From positions 2,976,001 to 3,040,000 of the forward strand of contig NW_027192650.1 in assembly GCF_949987515.2 (NCBI RefSeq): DNA of 64,000 nucleotides, written 5' to 3'. Below the pieces are notes generated by a model. That model was not told where the DNA came from. It did not search any database and saw only the letters and a list, made by a program, of their open reading frames with translations. Each line of letters starts with the position of its first letter. Within the stretch, counting starts at the first letter, position 1. Source of the DNA: Delphinus delphis. Taxonomy: Eukaryota > Chordata > Mammalia > Artiodactyla > Delphinidae. Positions 12,706-24,259 of this stretch are shown in pieces. The translations under genes and the position numbers were made by a program.

Positions 12706-14285
12706 TCACAAACCTGCAGAGTTATAAATGACAGCTATCGTCCAAAAATAGACTGAAGTAAGGCTGCCAAGAGGACTTGAAAGCGGGGCAGAATTGCAGG
12801 AAACCGATTTCAGGAGGTAGACTGGAATTGCATTGAAAGCATAGGAAAAGAGGCAGAACGTCCACAATGATGCACTTAGCCAAAAAGGGCGTATGCGTTT
12901 TTTCCTGAATATATTCAGGAAAAAACGCATACGCCCTTTTTGGCCAACCAAGCAAGCTTGCAAAGGAAATCTGCACTACAATGAAGTCTCACTTCCCCCC
13001 GGTCAAAAGGGCCATCTGAAAAACGTGTAAAATCCAGAAAGGCAGGACAGGCCATGGAGAACTGGGAGCCTTGTTATGCTGATGGGCGGGATGTAAATTG
13101 CCAACAGACACTCGGGAGAAGTGTATGGTGTTTCCTGAAACATCTAAAAAACAAAGCAACAGAGCCTAGGGCACTGCCACTTATGGTCCTATAGCTTAGG
13201 GAAATTAAAATCAAAAAGACACAGCCACCCCAAATTTTGAGACGCCTCTGTTTACAAGAACCTCGTTTACAGTACAAGTTCAACATCGCAGAAAGTGAAA
13301 AATGGATAAAGAAGTTGTGGTATTAACTTACAAAGCAATATCACTCAGCAATGAAATCCATGTCATCAGGCCCTTAGCAGCACAATGAGTGGATTCAGGT
13401 ATGATGATTCTAACTGAAATAAGTCACACAGAAAAAGAAACATCATAAGATATCAGTAATACACGGAATGTAAACTTGGCTACACAGGAACTGAATTACA
13501 GAACAGAACAGGGTCTCAAATTTAGAAAACCAACTTATTCTTGCTTAAGGGTAAAGGTGAGTTGGGGTGCTGCATAAAACCAGAGATTGAAATGAGCACA
13601 GATAAAGTTCCTTAAGCCAAATATGGAATAGACAAGAGCTACTCCTTGCTCAACGAAATGGACTCAACACCCCATATTAAACGCCTAAGAATGTACCTGA
13701 CTAGTAAGTATCTTAAAACCTATGGATTGCTATGTCTCCAAAAGAGAATCAAGCATGTGTACAGGGGCATAAACGCAGCAGTGATAGGATTGGAGAGGTT
13801 CGGTGAGCAAATGAAGACCCTTTGAAGTCATATTGCATGGTACCCATTCCACGGGTTTCAACTACCCAGGTTTAAGGTATTCTTCCTTCAGCTAAAACAT
13901 GCATGTGTAACCTAGAGTATGATCAACCATGTGATCGGGAGACGTGTTCAAATATGTCTCAGTTTTCGTACCCTGGTACTCGGGTGCAACATTCCAGACG
14001 CTTTACTAACACTCTCCCGACTTGGAGAGTCAGTCCCTTTAACCTCCTGTTTGGCCCAGTTTGCAATTTCTGCAGAAGATGAACAGGAATAGCGAGAACC
14101 AATGAGAGGCTAGCTGGAGGTATCTGTACGGGCAAATTTAACTCTCATTTCCCACCAGGAAGAGGAATTAACCAAAGGCTCAGCATGCCATGCCGGAAAC
14201 AGATTAGGGCCTGAAGCCATCCTGCGGTGTTGCGGCCAGGTCACAAGAAAGCGAGTTGAAGAAAGGAGCTCAGGGGCACTGTAAT
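12706..14285 (+). repeat. Satellite monomer L9 (1,580 bp)
   Basis: Near copy of the monomer at 9547-11125, with the palindrome at 12876-12947 carrying the same G-to-A arm change. Confidence 0.92.
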
Positions 14286-15863
14286 TCACAAACCTGCAGA
14301 GTTATAAATGACAGCTATCGTCCAAAAATATACTGAAGTAAGGCTGCCAAGAGGACTTGAAAGCGGGGCAGAATTGCAGGAATCCGATTTCAGGAGGTAG
14401 ACTGGAATTGCATTGAAAGCATAGGAAAAGAGGCAGAACGTCCACAATGATGCACTTGGCCAAAAAGGGCGTATGCGTTTTTTCCTGAATATATTCAGGA
14501 AAAAACGCATACGCCCTTTTTGACCAACCTAGCAAACTTCCAAAGGAAATCTGCACTACAATGAAGTCTCACTTCTCCCTGTCAAAAGGGCCATCTGAAA
14601 AAAGTGTAAAATCCAGAAAGGCAGGACAGGCCATGGAGAACTGGGAGCCTTGTTATGCTGATGGGCGGGATGTAAATTGCCAACAGACACTCGGGAGAAA
14701 TGTATGGTGTTTCCTGAAACATCTAAAAAACAAAGCAACAGAACCTAGGGCACTTCCACTTATGGTCCTATAGCTTAGGGAAATTAAAATCAAAAAGACA
14801 CAGCCACCCCAAAGTTTGGAACGGCTCTGTTTACAATAACCTCGTTTACAGTACAAGTTCAACATCACAGAAATTGAAAAATGGATAAAGAAGTTGTGGT
14901 ATTTACTTACAAAGCAATATCACACAGCAATGAAATCTGTGTCATCAGGCCCTTAGAAGCACAATGAGTGGATTCAGGTATGATGATTCTAACTGAAATA
15001 AGTCACACAGAAAAAGAAACATCATAAGATATAATTAATACACGGAATATAAACTTGGTTACACAGGAACTGAATTACAGAACAGAACAGGGTCTCAAAT
15101 TTAGAAAACCAACTTATTCTTGCTTAAGGGGAAAGGTGAGTTGGGGTGCTGCATAAAACCAGAGATTGAAATGAGCACAGATAAAGTTCCTTAAGCCAAA
15201 TATGGAATAGACAAGAGCTACTCCTTGCTCAACGAAATGGACTCAACACCGCATATTAAACGCCTAAGAATGTACCTGACTAGTAAGTATCTTAAAAACT
15301 ATGGATTGCTATGTCTCCGAAAGAGAATCAAGCATGTATACAGGGGCATAAACGCACCAGTGATAGGATTGGGGAGGTTTGGTGCGCAAATGAAGAACCT
15401 TTGAAGTCATATTGCATGGTACCCATTACACGGGTCTCAACTCTCCAGGTTTAAGGTATTCTTCCTTCAGCTAAAACATGCATGTGGAACCCAAATATGA
15501 TCAACCATGTGAATGGGAGACGTGTTCAAATATGTCTCAGTTTTCCTCCCCTGGTACTCGGGTGCAACATTCCAGACGCTTTACTAACACTCTCCCCACT
15601 TGGAGAGTCAGTCCCTTTAACCTCCTGTTTGGCCCAGTTTGCAATTTCTGTGGAAGATGAACAGGAATAGCGAGAACCAATGAGAGGCTAGCTGGAGGTG
15701 TTTGGACGGGCAAATTTAACTCTCATTTCCCACCAGGAAGAGGAAATAACCAAAGGCTCAGCGTGCCGTACCAGAACCAGATTAGGGCCTGAAGCCATCC
15801 TGCGGTGTTGCGGCCAGGTCACAAGAAAGCGAGTTGAAGAAAGGAGCTCAGGGGCACTGTTAT
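14286..15863 (+). repeat. Satellite monomer L10 (1,578 bp)
   Basis: The palindrome at 14456-14527 has one mismatch at its right end (TTGACC). An open + frame at 14,561-14,773 is the residue of the L1 ORF2 C-terminus (RNVWCFLKHLKNK), not a gene. Confidence 0.92.
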
Positions 15864-17084
15864 TCACAAACCTGCAGAGTTATAAATGACAGCTATCGTC
15901 CAAAAATATACTGAAGTAAGGCTGCCAAGAGGACTTGAAAGCGGGGCAGAATTGCAGGAAACCGATTTCAGGAGGTAGACTGGAATTGCATTGAAAGCAT
16001 AGGAAAAGAGGCAGAACGTCCACAATGATGCACTTGGCCAAAAAGGGCATATGCGTTTTTTCCTGAATATATTCAGGAAAAAACGGATACGCCCTTTTTG
16101 GCCAACCAAGCAAGCTTGCAAAGGAAATCTGCACTACAATGAAGTCTCACTTCCCCCCGTCAAAAGGGCCATCGGAAAAAAGTGTAAAATCCAGAAAGGC
16201 AGGACAGGCCATGGAGAACTGGGAGCCTTGTTATGCTGATGGGCGGGATGTAAATTGCCAACAACCACTCGGGAGAAGTGTATGGTGTTTCCTGAAACAT
16301 CTAAAAAACAAAGCAACAGAACCTAGGGCACTTCCACTTATGGTCCTATAGCTTAGGGAAATTAAAATCAAAAAGACACAGCCACCCCAAAGTTTGGAAC
16401 GGCTCTGTTTACAAGAACCTCCTTTACAGTACAAGTTCAACATCGCAGAAAGTGAAAAATGGATAAAGAAGTTGTGGTATTTACTTACAAAGCAATATCA
16501 CTCAGCAATGAAATCTGTGTAACAAGGCCCTTAGCAGCACAATGAGTGGATTCAGGTACGATGATTCTAACTGAAATAAGTCACACAGAAAAAGAAACAT
16601 CATAAGATATCAGTAATACACGGAATGTAAACTTGGCTACAGAGGAACTGAATTACAGAACAGAACAGGGTCTCAAATTTAGAAAACCAACTTATGCTTG
16701 CTTAAGGGTAAAGGTGAGTTGGGGTGCTGCAGAACGGGAGACGTGTTCAAATATGTCTCAGTTTTCCTCCCCTAGTACTCGGGTGCAACGTTCCAGACGC
16801 TTTACTAACACTCTCCCGACTTGGAGAGTCAGTCCCTTTAAACTCCTGTTTGGCCCAGTTTGCAATTTCTGCAGAAGATGAACAGGAATAGCAAGAACCA
16901 ATGAGAGACTAGCTAGAGGTGTCTGGACGGGCAAATTTAACTCTCATTTCCCACCAGGAAGAGGAATTAACCAAAGGCTCAGCATGCCGGGCCGTAACCA
17001 GATTAGGGCCTGAAGCCATCCTGCGGTGTTGCGGCCAGGTCACAAGAAAGCGAGTTGAAGAAAGGAGCTCAGGGGCACTGTAAT
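15864..17084 (+). repeat. Satellite monomer L11 with internal deletion (1,221 bp)
   Basis: About 358 bp are missing. At about 16,731 the sequence runs from GGGTGCTGCA directly into GAACGGGAGACGTG, joining the L1-like half to the middle of the other half. The palindrome at 16034-16105 has mismatches in both arms (GGGCATATGCG; ACGGATACG). Confidence 0.92.
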
Positions 17085-18662
17085 TCACAAACCTGCAGAG
17101 TTATAAATGACAGCTATCGTCCAAAAATAGACTGAAGTAAGGCTGCCAAGAGGACTTGAAAGCGGGGCAGAATTGCAGGAAACCGATTTCAGGAGGTAGA
17201 CTGGAATTGCATTGAAAGCATAGGAAAAGAGGCAGAACGTCCACAATGATGCACTTGGCCAAACAGGGCGTATGCGTTTTTTCCTGAATATATTCAGGAA
17301 AACACGCATACGCCCTTTTTGGCCAACCAAGCAAGCTTGCAAAGGAAATGTGCACTACAATGAAGTCTCACTTCCCCCCGGTCAAAAGGGCCATCTGAAA
17401 AAAGTGTAAAATCCAGAAAGGCAACAGGCCATGGAGAACTGGGAGCCTTGTTATGCTGATGGGCGGGATGTAAATTGCCAACAGACACTCGGGAGAAGTG
17501 TATGGTGTTTCCTGAAACATCTAAAAAACAAAGCAACAGAGCCTAGGGCACTTCCACTTATGGTCCTATAGCTTAGGGAAATTAAAATCAAAAAGACACA
17601 GCCACCTCAAAGTTTGGGACGCCTCTGTTTACAAGAACCTCGTTTACCGTACAAGTTCAATATCACAGAAAGTGAAAAATGGATAAAGAACTTGTGGTAC
17701 TTACGTACAATGCAGTATCACTCAGCAATGAAATCTATGTCATCAGGCCCGTATCAGCATAATGAGTGGATTCAGGTACGATGATTCTAACTGAAATAAG
17801 TCACACAGAAAAAGAAACATCATAAGATATCACTAATAAACGGAATGTAAACTTGGCTACACAGGAACTGAATTCCAAAACAGAACAGGTTCTCAAATTT
17901 AGAAAACCAACTTATGCTTGCTTAAGGGGAAACGTGAGTTGGGTTGCTGCATAAAACCAGAGATTGAAATGAGCACAGATAAAGTTCCTTAAGCCAAATA
18001 TGGAATAGACAAGAGCTACTCCTTGCTCAACGAAATGGACTCAACACCGCATATTAAACGCCTAAGAATGTACCTGACTAGTAAGTATCTTAAAACCTAT
18101 GGATTGCTATGTCTCTGAAAGAGAATCAAGCATGTGTACAGGGGCATAAACGCAGCAGTGATAGGATTGGAGAGGTTCGGTGAGCAAATGAAGACCCTTT
18201 GAAGTCATATTGCATGGTACCCTTTCCACGGGTTTAAACTACCCAGGTTTAAGGTTTTCTTCCTTCAGCTAAAACATGCATGTGGAACCTAGAGTATGAT
18301 CAACCATGTGATTGGGAGACGTGTTCAAATATGTCTCAGTTTTCCTCCCCTGGTACTCGGGTGCAACATTCCAGACGCTTTACTAACACTCTCCCGACTT
18401 GGAGAGTCAGCGCCTTTAACCTCCTGTTTGGCCCAGTTTGCAATTTCTGCGGAAGATGAACAGGAATAGCGAGAAACAATGAGAGACTAGCTGGAGGTGT
18501 CTGGACGGGCAAATTTAACTCTCATTTCCCACCAGGAAGAGGAAATAAACAAAGGCTCAGCGTGCCGTGCCGGAACCAGATTAGGGCCTGAAGCCATCCT
18601 GCGGTGTTGCGGCCAGGTCACAAGAAAGCGAGTTGAAGAAAGGAGCTCAGGGGCACTGTAAT
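17085..18662 (+). repeat. Satellite monomer L12 (1,578 bp)
   Basis: Carries the second sequence type over the L1 block (AACTTGTGGTACTTACGTAC, near 17,688) rather than AAGTTGTGGTATTTACTTAC. The palindrome at 17255-17326 has mismatches (CCAAACAGGG; GAAAACACG). Confidence 0.92.
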
Positions 18663-20242
18663 TCACAAACCTGCAGAGTTATAAATGACAGCTATCGTCC
18701 AAAAATAGACTGAAGTAAGGCTGCCAAGAGGACTTGAAAACGGGGCAGAATTGCAGGAAACCGATTTCAGGAGGTAGACTGGAATTGCATTGAAAGCATA
18801 GGAAAAGAGGCAGAACGTCCACAATGATGCACTTGGCCAAAAAGGGCGTATGCGTTTTTTCCTGAATATATTCAGGAAAAAATGCATACGCCCTTTTTGG
18901 CCAACCAAGCAAGCTTGCAAAGGAAATCTGCACTACAATGAAGTCTCACTTCCCCCGGGTCAAAAGGGCCATCTGAAAAAATTGTAAAATCCAGAAAGGC
19001 AGGACAGGCCATGGAGAACTGGGAGCCTTGTTATGCTGATGGGCGGGATGTAAATTGCCAACAGACACTTGGGAGAAGTGTATGGTGTTTCCTGAAACAT
19101 CTAAAAAACAAAGCAACAGAGCCTAGGGCACTTCCACTTATGGTCCTATAGCTTAGGGAAATTAAAATCAAAAAGACACAGCCACCCCAAAGTTTGGGAC
19201 GCCTCTGTTTACAAGAACCTCGTTTACCGTACAAGTTCAATATCACAGAAAGTGAAAAATGGATAAAGAACTTGTGGTACTTACGTACAATGCAGTATCA
19301 CTCAGCAATGAAATCTATGTCATCAGGCCCGTAGCAGCATAATGAGTGGATTCAGGTACGATGATTCTAACTGAAATAAGTCACACAAAAAAAGAAACAT
19401 CAAAAGATATCACTAATGCACGGAATGTAAACTTGGCTACATTGGAACTGAATTCCAAAACAGAACAGGGTCTCAAATTTAGAAAACCAACTTATGTTTG
19501 CTTAAGGGGAAAGGTGAGTTAGGGTGCTGCATAAAACCAGAGATTGAAATGAGCACAGATAAAGTTCCTTAAGCCAAATATGGAACAGACAAGAGCTACT
19601 CCTTGCTCAACGAAATGGACTCAACACCCCATATTAAACGCCTAAGAATGTACCTGACTAGTAAGTATCTTAAAAGCTAGGGATTGCTATGTCTCCGAAA
19701 GAGAATCAAGCGTGTGTACTGGGGCATAAATGCAGCAGTGATAGGATTGGAGAGGTTCGGTGAGCAAATGAAGACCCTTTGAAGTCATATTGCATGGTAC
19801 ACATTCCACGGGTCTCAACTCTCCAGGTTTAAGGTATTCTTCCTTCAGCTAAAACATGCATGTGGAACCCAGAGTATGATCAACCGTGTGATCGGGAGAT
19901 GTGTTCAAATATGTCTCAGTTTTCATACCCTGGTACTCGGGTGCAACATTCCAGACGCTTTACTAACACTCTCCCAACTTGGACAGTCAGTGCCTTTAAC
20001 TTCCTGTTTGGCCCAGTTTGCAATTTCTGCGGAAGATGAACAGGAATAGGGAGAACCAATGAGAGACTAGCTGGAGGTGTCTGAACGGGCAAATTTAACT
20101 CTCATTTCCCACTAGGAAGAGGAATTAACCAAAGGCTCAGCGTGCCGTGCCGGAACCAGATTAGGGCCTGAAGCCATCCTGCGGTGTTGCGGCCAGCTCA
20201 CAAGAAAGTGAGTTGAAGAAAGGAGCTCAGTGGCTCTGTAAT
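18663..20242 (+). repeat. Satellite monomer L13 (1,580 bp)
   Basis: Shares the second sequence type with its left neighbour (CTTGTGGTACTTACGTACAA, near 19,270) and shows more scattered substitutions than monomers farther left. The palindrome at 18833-18904 has one mismatch. Confidence 0.92.
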
Positions 20243-21205
20243 TCACAAACCTGCAGAGTTATAAATGACAGCTATCGTCCAAAAATAGACTGAAGTAAGG
20301 CTGCCAAGAGGACTTGAAAGCGAGGCAGAATTGCAGGAAACCGATTTCAGGAGGTAGACTGGAATTGCATTGAAAGTGTAGGAAAAGAGGCAGAACGTCC
20401 ACAATGATGCACTTTGCCAAAAGGGCGTATCCGTTTTTTCCTGAATATATTCAGGAAAAAACGCATACGCCCTTTTTGGCCAACCAAGTAAGCTTGCAAA
20501 GGAAATCTGCACTACAATGAAGTCTCACTTCCCCCCGGTCAAAAGGGCCATCAGAATAAAGTGTAAAATCCAGAAAGGCAGGACAGGCCATGGAGAACTG
20601 GGAGCCTTGTTATGCTGATGGGCGGGATGTAAATTGCCAACAGACACTCGGGACAAGTGTATGGTGTTTCCTGAAACATCTAAAAAACAAAGCAACAGAG
20701 CCTAGGGCACTTCCACTTATGGTTCTGTAGCTTAGGGAAATTAATATCAAAAAGGCACAGCAACCCCAAAATTTGGGATGGCTCTTTTTACAGGAATCTC
20801 TTCTACGGCACAAGTTAAATATCCTAGAGAGCAAATAATGGATAAAGAAGTTGCGGTACTTATGTACAACAGAATACCACTCAGCAATGAAATCTATGTC
20901 ACCAGGCCCGTACCAGCATAATGAGTGGATTGAGCCACGATGATTCTAAGTGAAATAAGTCACACAGAAAAAGAAACATCATAAGGTATCACTAATACAC
21001 GGAATGTGAACTTGGCTACACATGAACTGAATTACAAAAGAGAACAGGGTCTCAAGTTTGGAAAACCAACTTATGCCTGCTTAAGAGGGAAGGTGAGTTG
21101 GGGTGCTGCATAAAAGCAGAGTTTGAAATTAGCACAGATACCGTTCCATAAGCCAAATATGTTATAGACAAGAGCTACCCCTTGCTCAACGAAATGGATT
21201 CAACA
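20243..21205 (+). repeat. Terminal monomer L14, truncated at the array edge
   Basis: The proximal half is close to the young consensus. From about 20,720 it becomes clearly more diverged (GGCTCTTTTTACAGG, ACAACAGAATACCAC) and approaches the old monomers at 26.8-30.3 kb (AGCACAGATACCGTTC is shared with 29,409-29,424). It stops after GAAATGGATTCAACA, where the L1 sequence starts. The palindrome at about 20,413-20,483 has lost one base. Confidence 0.9.
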
Positions 21206-21905
21206 ATGAGGTATCACCTCACACCTGGTAGAATAGGCATCATTGAAAATCTACAAACAAAAAATGCTGGAAAGGGTGTGGAGAAAAGGAACCCTCTCCC
21301 ACTATTGTTGGGAATATAAATTGATACAGTCATTATGGAGAACAATATGGAATTTCTTAAGAAACTAACAATAGAATTACCATATGATACAGCAATCCCA
21401 GTACTGGACATATACCCAGACAAAACCATAAATCAAAAAGAGTCATTCACCGCAATGTTCATTGCATCACTATTTACAATATCGAGGTAATGGAAGCAAC
21501 CTAAATGCCCACAGACAGACGAATGCATAAAGCTGTGGTACATATATAAAATGGAATATTACTAAGCCATGAAAAGGAATGAAATTGGGTCATTTGTAGA
21601 GACGTCGATGGATCTAGAGACTGTCATACAGAGTGAAGTAAGTCAGAAAGAGAAAAACAAATCTTGTATATTCATGCATATATGTGGAACCTAGAAAAAC
21701 TGTACAGATTAACCATTTTGCAAGGCATAAATAGAGCAACAGATGTAGACAACAAACGTATGGACAACAAGGGGGGAAAGCTGTTGGGGGGTGGTGGTGG
21801 GAGGAGTTGAGAGACTGGGATTGGCATGTATACATTTATATGTATAAAATAGATAACCAATAAGAACCTGCTGTATAAAAATATAAAATAAAATTCAAAA
21901 TTAAA
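21206..21905 (+). mobile_element. L1 (LINE-1) 3' fragment: ORF2 C-terminus plus 3' UTR
   Basis: The sequence begins at the ORF2 block GAGGTATCACCTCACACCTG and keeps the L1 order: TGCTGGAAAGGGTGTGGAGA, TGGGAATATAAATTGATACA, CCATATGATACAGCAATCCC, ACATATACCCAGACAAAACC, TGGAAGCAACCTAAATGCCC, AATGGAATATTACTAAGCCA, then the stretch ATGTGGAACCTAGAAAAACT near the ORF2 stop. A short 3' UTR follows (ATAAAATAGATAACCAATAA) with an A-rich tail from about 21,875. ORF2 is 5'-truncated and out of frame in places, so it is dead. It is much closer to a normal L1 than the L1-derived half of the satellite, so it joined later. I see no target-site duplication: satellite lies on its left and non-satellite DNA on its right. 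Confidence 0.9.
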
Positions 21906-22130
21906 AAGAAATAAAATTTAAAAAATAAAACAGAAAAAACAATTATTCCCTGCACATACATGTATTTATATGAATAAATTATTTCCATGCTTATATCTGT
22001 AAATACAAAAAAGAGGAATAAAATCTACCTTGAACCAAAAACGAAAAAGAGAAAAAAAACACAGAACCCACCAGTTACACAGAGGAAAACCGTATCAGGG
22101 CACTTGCTCCAGTTGTAAACAATTCTGAAG
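21906..22130. other. AT-rich unrecognised stretch after the L1 tail
   Basis: A/T-rich sequence with A-runs and no recognisable gene or repeat family. Part may be the L1's degraded poly(A) tail. Confidence 0.5.
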
Positions 22131-23396
22131 TTGGTCAGTGGTGGGGAATCGTCTCCCATTCAGCCAGCAGCCCCCACGCAACAAGCGTCCTCATTGCAAA
22201 GCTGGGGCACCGTGCCGAGGCATCTGTGAGTAAACGTGAGCTGAGCCCCAGGCCAGTTGCTGCTGAACTATTCCCACCCGTCCCAGGTAAAACACCTGAA
22301 TATATACAAGGACTTGAAAGCCTAGAGGAAGGGCCATAGAGCCACACGAGTGACAGCATGCCGGCCGACTTGGTGCCTGCAGGCCAGCCAGGATGGTCCT
22401 GGCCCTGGGTGCTCTTCTGGAAGATTTCCATTTCCCTGCCTGAGATACCCGTCCTGTCCCTGCCCCCACTGCTTTTTTCCTTCCTCACCTCTGCCCAGGG
22501 AGAAATTCCAGCAGCAGGTATGGGTGACACATCCTCTTCTTTAGCAGGTGGCAGCCTGGCAACTGCTGCAGAAAGTCCAGCAGAGCCCCACTCACACTGG
22601 GCCACCCACAAAGCCGTGGCCTCTCACTCCCTCCCACCAGCCCAGCCCCGAGACTGCTGACAGGGCAGAGAAAATGGCGTCAGGCACGGCTGCAGGGGCT
22701 CTTGCTGCCTGGAGTGGTATTTATATTGATCTCAACCCAAGCACACCTGGGGAGGGCTGGCCAGCACGGTAAGGCTGCCCAGGTCAGCCAATCATCACCC
22801 CTCAGGGGCTCACAGTTGCAGAAAATGGAACTTGCTGAACCGGCCAGGTCCAAGGAACAGGTGTGGGCTCCTGAGAGTCAGGATAGACAAGGGGCTGCAG
22901 CTTTGGCTTGTTTTCTAATCATTTTATCTGGCCCATGAGTGGGAGACAACTTCAAGAAAACCCTCTCCTAATGAGAGGAACCCAGGAGTCAGGGAGAGGA
23001 GGGGTGGGTGGTGGTTGGAGACAGAGGCCTGGTGCCCCGGGTGCAGTGGAAGTCTCTGGAAGACCAGGTGGAGGGAGGCCTCACGGAGTGATGCCCAGGG
23101 TCACAGACCTGTCGCAGCTGCTGTTTGTTAGTTCAAGTCCTGCTCTGAGGTGCTCTATGTCAGCTCTGAGCGACAGGTGAGCTGGGGGTGCTCTGCAATG
23201 AGGGCTATGTGCACGGTTCCTGTGTGCCCAGCCCTGCCACGGTACCTGCAAGGGTAGCTCTGTATCCTGGAGGGGCCTGACCACGAGAGCCCCGTGGGCT
23301 GGGGTGGGGGTGGGGTACCTGCCCAGGTGAGCTCCATATTCTGGGATTGGTCTGACCACGAGAGCCCCATGGGCTGCTGGGGACCTGGTAAAGGAT
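22131..23396. other. GC-rich unrecognised island
   Basis: Composition changes abruptly to G/C-rich, unlike both the satellite and the AT-rich sequence before it. Several frames of 60-158 codons are open on both strands, as expected of GC-rich DNA with few stops. None shows a protein family I recognise, and overlapping opposite-strand frames argue against coding. It may be unique genomic DNA, or an unrecognised 5' part of the retroviral element that starts just after it. A 73-bp tandem duplication lies at its right end. Confidence 0.45.
23241..23386. repeat. 73-bp tandem duplication, two diverged copies
   Basis: GGTACCTGC at 23,241 recurs as GGTACCTGC at 23,314. Within each copy, TGACCACGAGAGCCCCGTGG is matched by TGACCACGAGAGCCCCATGG 73 bp later. 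A simple local duplication. Confidence 0.8.
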
Positions 23397-23880
23397 GTCA
23401 GGACAGTCAGTGAAGCCACCGAGGATATACCTCCAGTTGCTCCTAATTCCTACACCCTGCTGGTCATTCTACCAACCACCAGGACATGGTATTCTGTATT
23501 AGTCTTCAATGATGCCTTCTTTTGTATTCCATTAGTCCCAGAGTCACAAGAAATTTTGGCTTGTGAGTGGCAGGACTCAACATACAACTAAAACAATACT
23601 TCCGGGCCGTCTGGCCCCAAGGGTGCAAAAATTCCCACACCATCTTTGGGGAAAGCTTAGCTAAAGACCTAAAAGTTCTACCTCTGGAAAAGGAAACCCT
23701 CCTTCAATATGCAGACGACATTCTGATCACCAGCCCTACTAAGGAGGCCTCTGAACTACCAAGCCAATAAAGGATAGAAGTTGTCCAAGAAAAAGCTCAA
23801 ATATCACAGACTGCGGTGACCTGCCTGGGCTTCATTCTCACAGAAGGTCAGAGAAGCCCATCCCAGGAAAGGGAAGAAAC
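23397..23880 (+). pseudogene. pol: ERV pol reverse transcriptase fragment
   Basis: The fingers/palm part of a gammaretroviral reverse transcriptase. One frame gives a proline-rich PNPYTLL stretch and FNDAFF (with D, the first catalytic aspartate region). After a frame change around 23,570-23,590 the next frame gives WPQG, then LLQYADDIL with the YXDD catalytic motif at 23,708-23,719, and later GFILTEGQR around 23,830-23,855. The upstream part of the RT is missing, at least one frameshift and a stop at about 23,768 break it, and the motif is YADD rather than the YVDD usual in gammaretroviruses. Confidence 0.85.
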
Positions 23881-23899
23881 CATTTTCAGCCTTACCCCT

Positions 23900-24215
23900 T
23901 TCTAAAACTAGAAGACAGCTTAGGGGTTCCTGGGGAGGCCAGGGTTTGCTGCTTCTGGATCCCTAACTACAGTCTACTAGCTGGGCCTCTATATGAAACA
24001 CTGAAAGGAAAAGATGATGATCCTTTTGAATAGAATCCAGAAGTGGCCTTTCAAGAATGGAAAGAGCAGTCAATTCAGACCCTTGCCCTGGAACTCCCTA
24101 ATTTAGCTAAACCCTTTGACCTTTACATTCCCGGTGAAAGGTGAATCGCCATTGGAGAATTAGTGCAAAAACTGGGACCACTTGAAATGGAACAATGCAA
24201 GAATGCCATCCAGGT
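23900..24215 (+). pseudogene. pol: ERV pol connection/RNase H N-terminal fragment
   Basis: Translation gives RRQLRGFLG, then after stops PEVAFQEWKEQ and LALELPNLAKPFDLYI, matching in order the RT connection region and start of RNase H in gammaretroviral Pol. A VQKLGPLE stretch at about 24,162-24,185 corresponds to the 'TQKLGPW' region. Several stop codons are present and the catalytic RNase H core is missing, because the next recognisable block is the integrase C-terminus. Confidence 0.75.
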
Positions 24216-24259
24216 AGGATAAACTACGGTCACTAAGGGGCTTGGCCCACTGCCACATC

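Larger units (their letters stand above)
1..21205 (+). repeat. Left satellite array, ~1,580-bp monomers (common cetacean satellite type)
   Basis: Head-to-tail monomers recur at 1,578-1,580 bp, seen by following one landmark (TCACAAACCTG) at 68, 1648, 3228, 4808, 6388, 7968, 9547, 11126, 12706, 14286, 15864, 17085, 18663 and 20243. One interval is short (1,221 bp) because of an internal deletion. All copies have the same orientation. Neighbouring monomers differ at few positions in the first 15 kb, and divergence rises toward 21,205, where the array stops inside a monomer. Period, L1 content and context match the heterochromatic common cetacean satellite of delphinoids. Its known role is structural (C-band heterochromatin); no coding role is supported here. 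Confidence 0.95.

Noticed and set aside
1..21205. CENP-B box in the satellite monomer
   Set aside because: I looked for TTCG-N4-A-N2-CGGG on both strands. CCCCTGGTACTCGGGT keeps only the right half (A..CGGG) and lacks TTCG at the proper spacing, so no functional box is claimed.
21206..21905. Recent L1 insertion into the satellite
   Set aside because: The 5' side is satellite but the 3' side is not, and no target-site duplication is visible, so a rearrangement junction is more likely.
22135..22660. 158-codon antisense and 100-codon sense ORFs in the GC-rich island
   Set aside because: GC-rich DNA has few stops. Opposite-strand frames overlap over the same region and neither has a recognisable family or complete gene structure.
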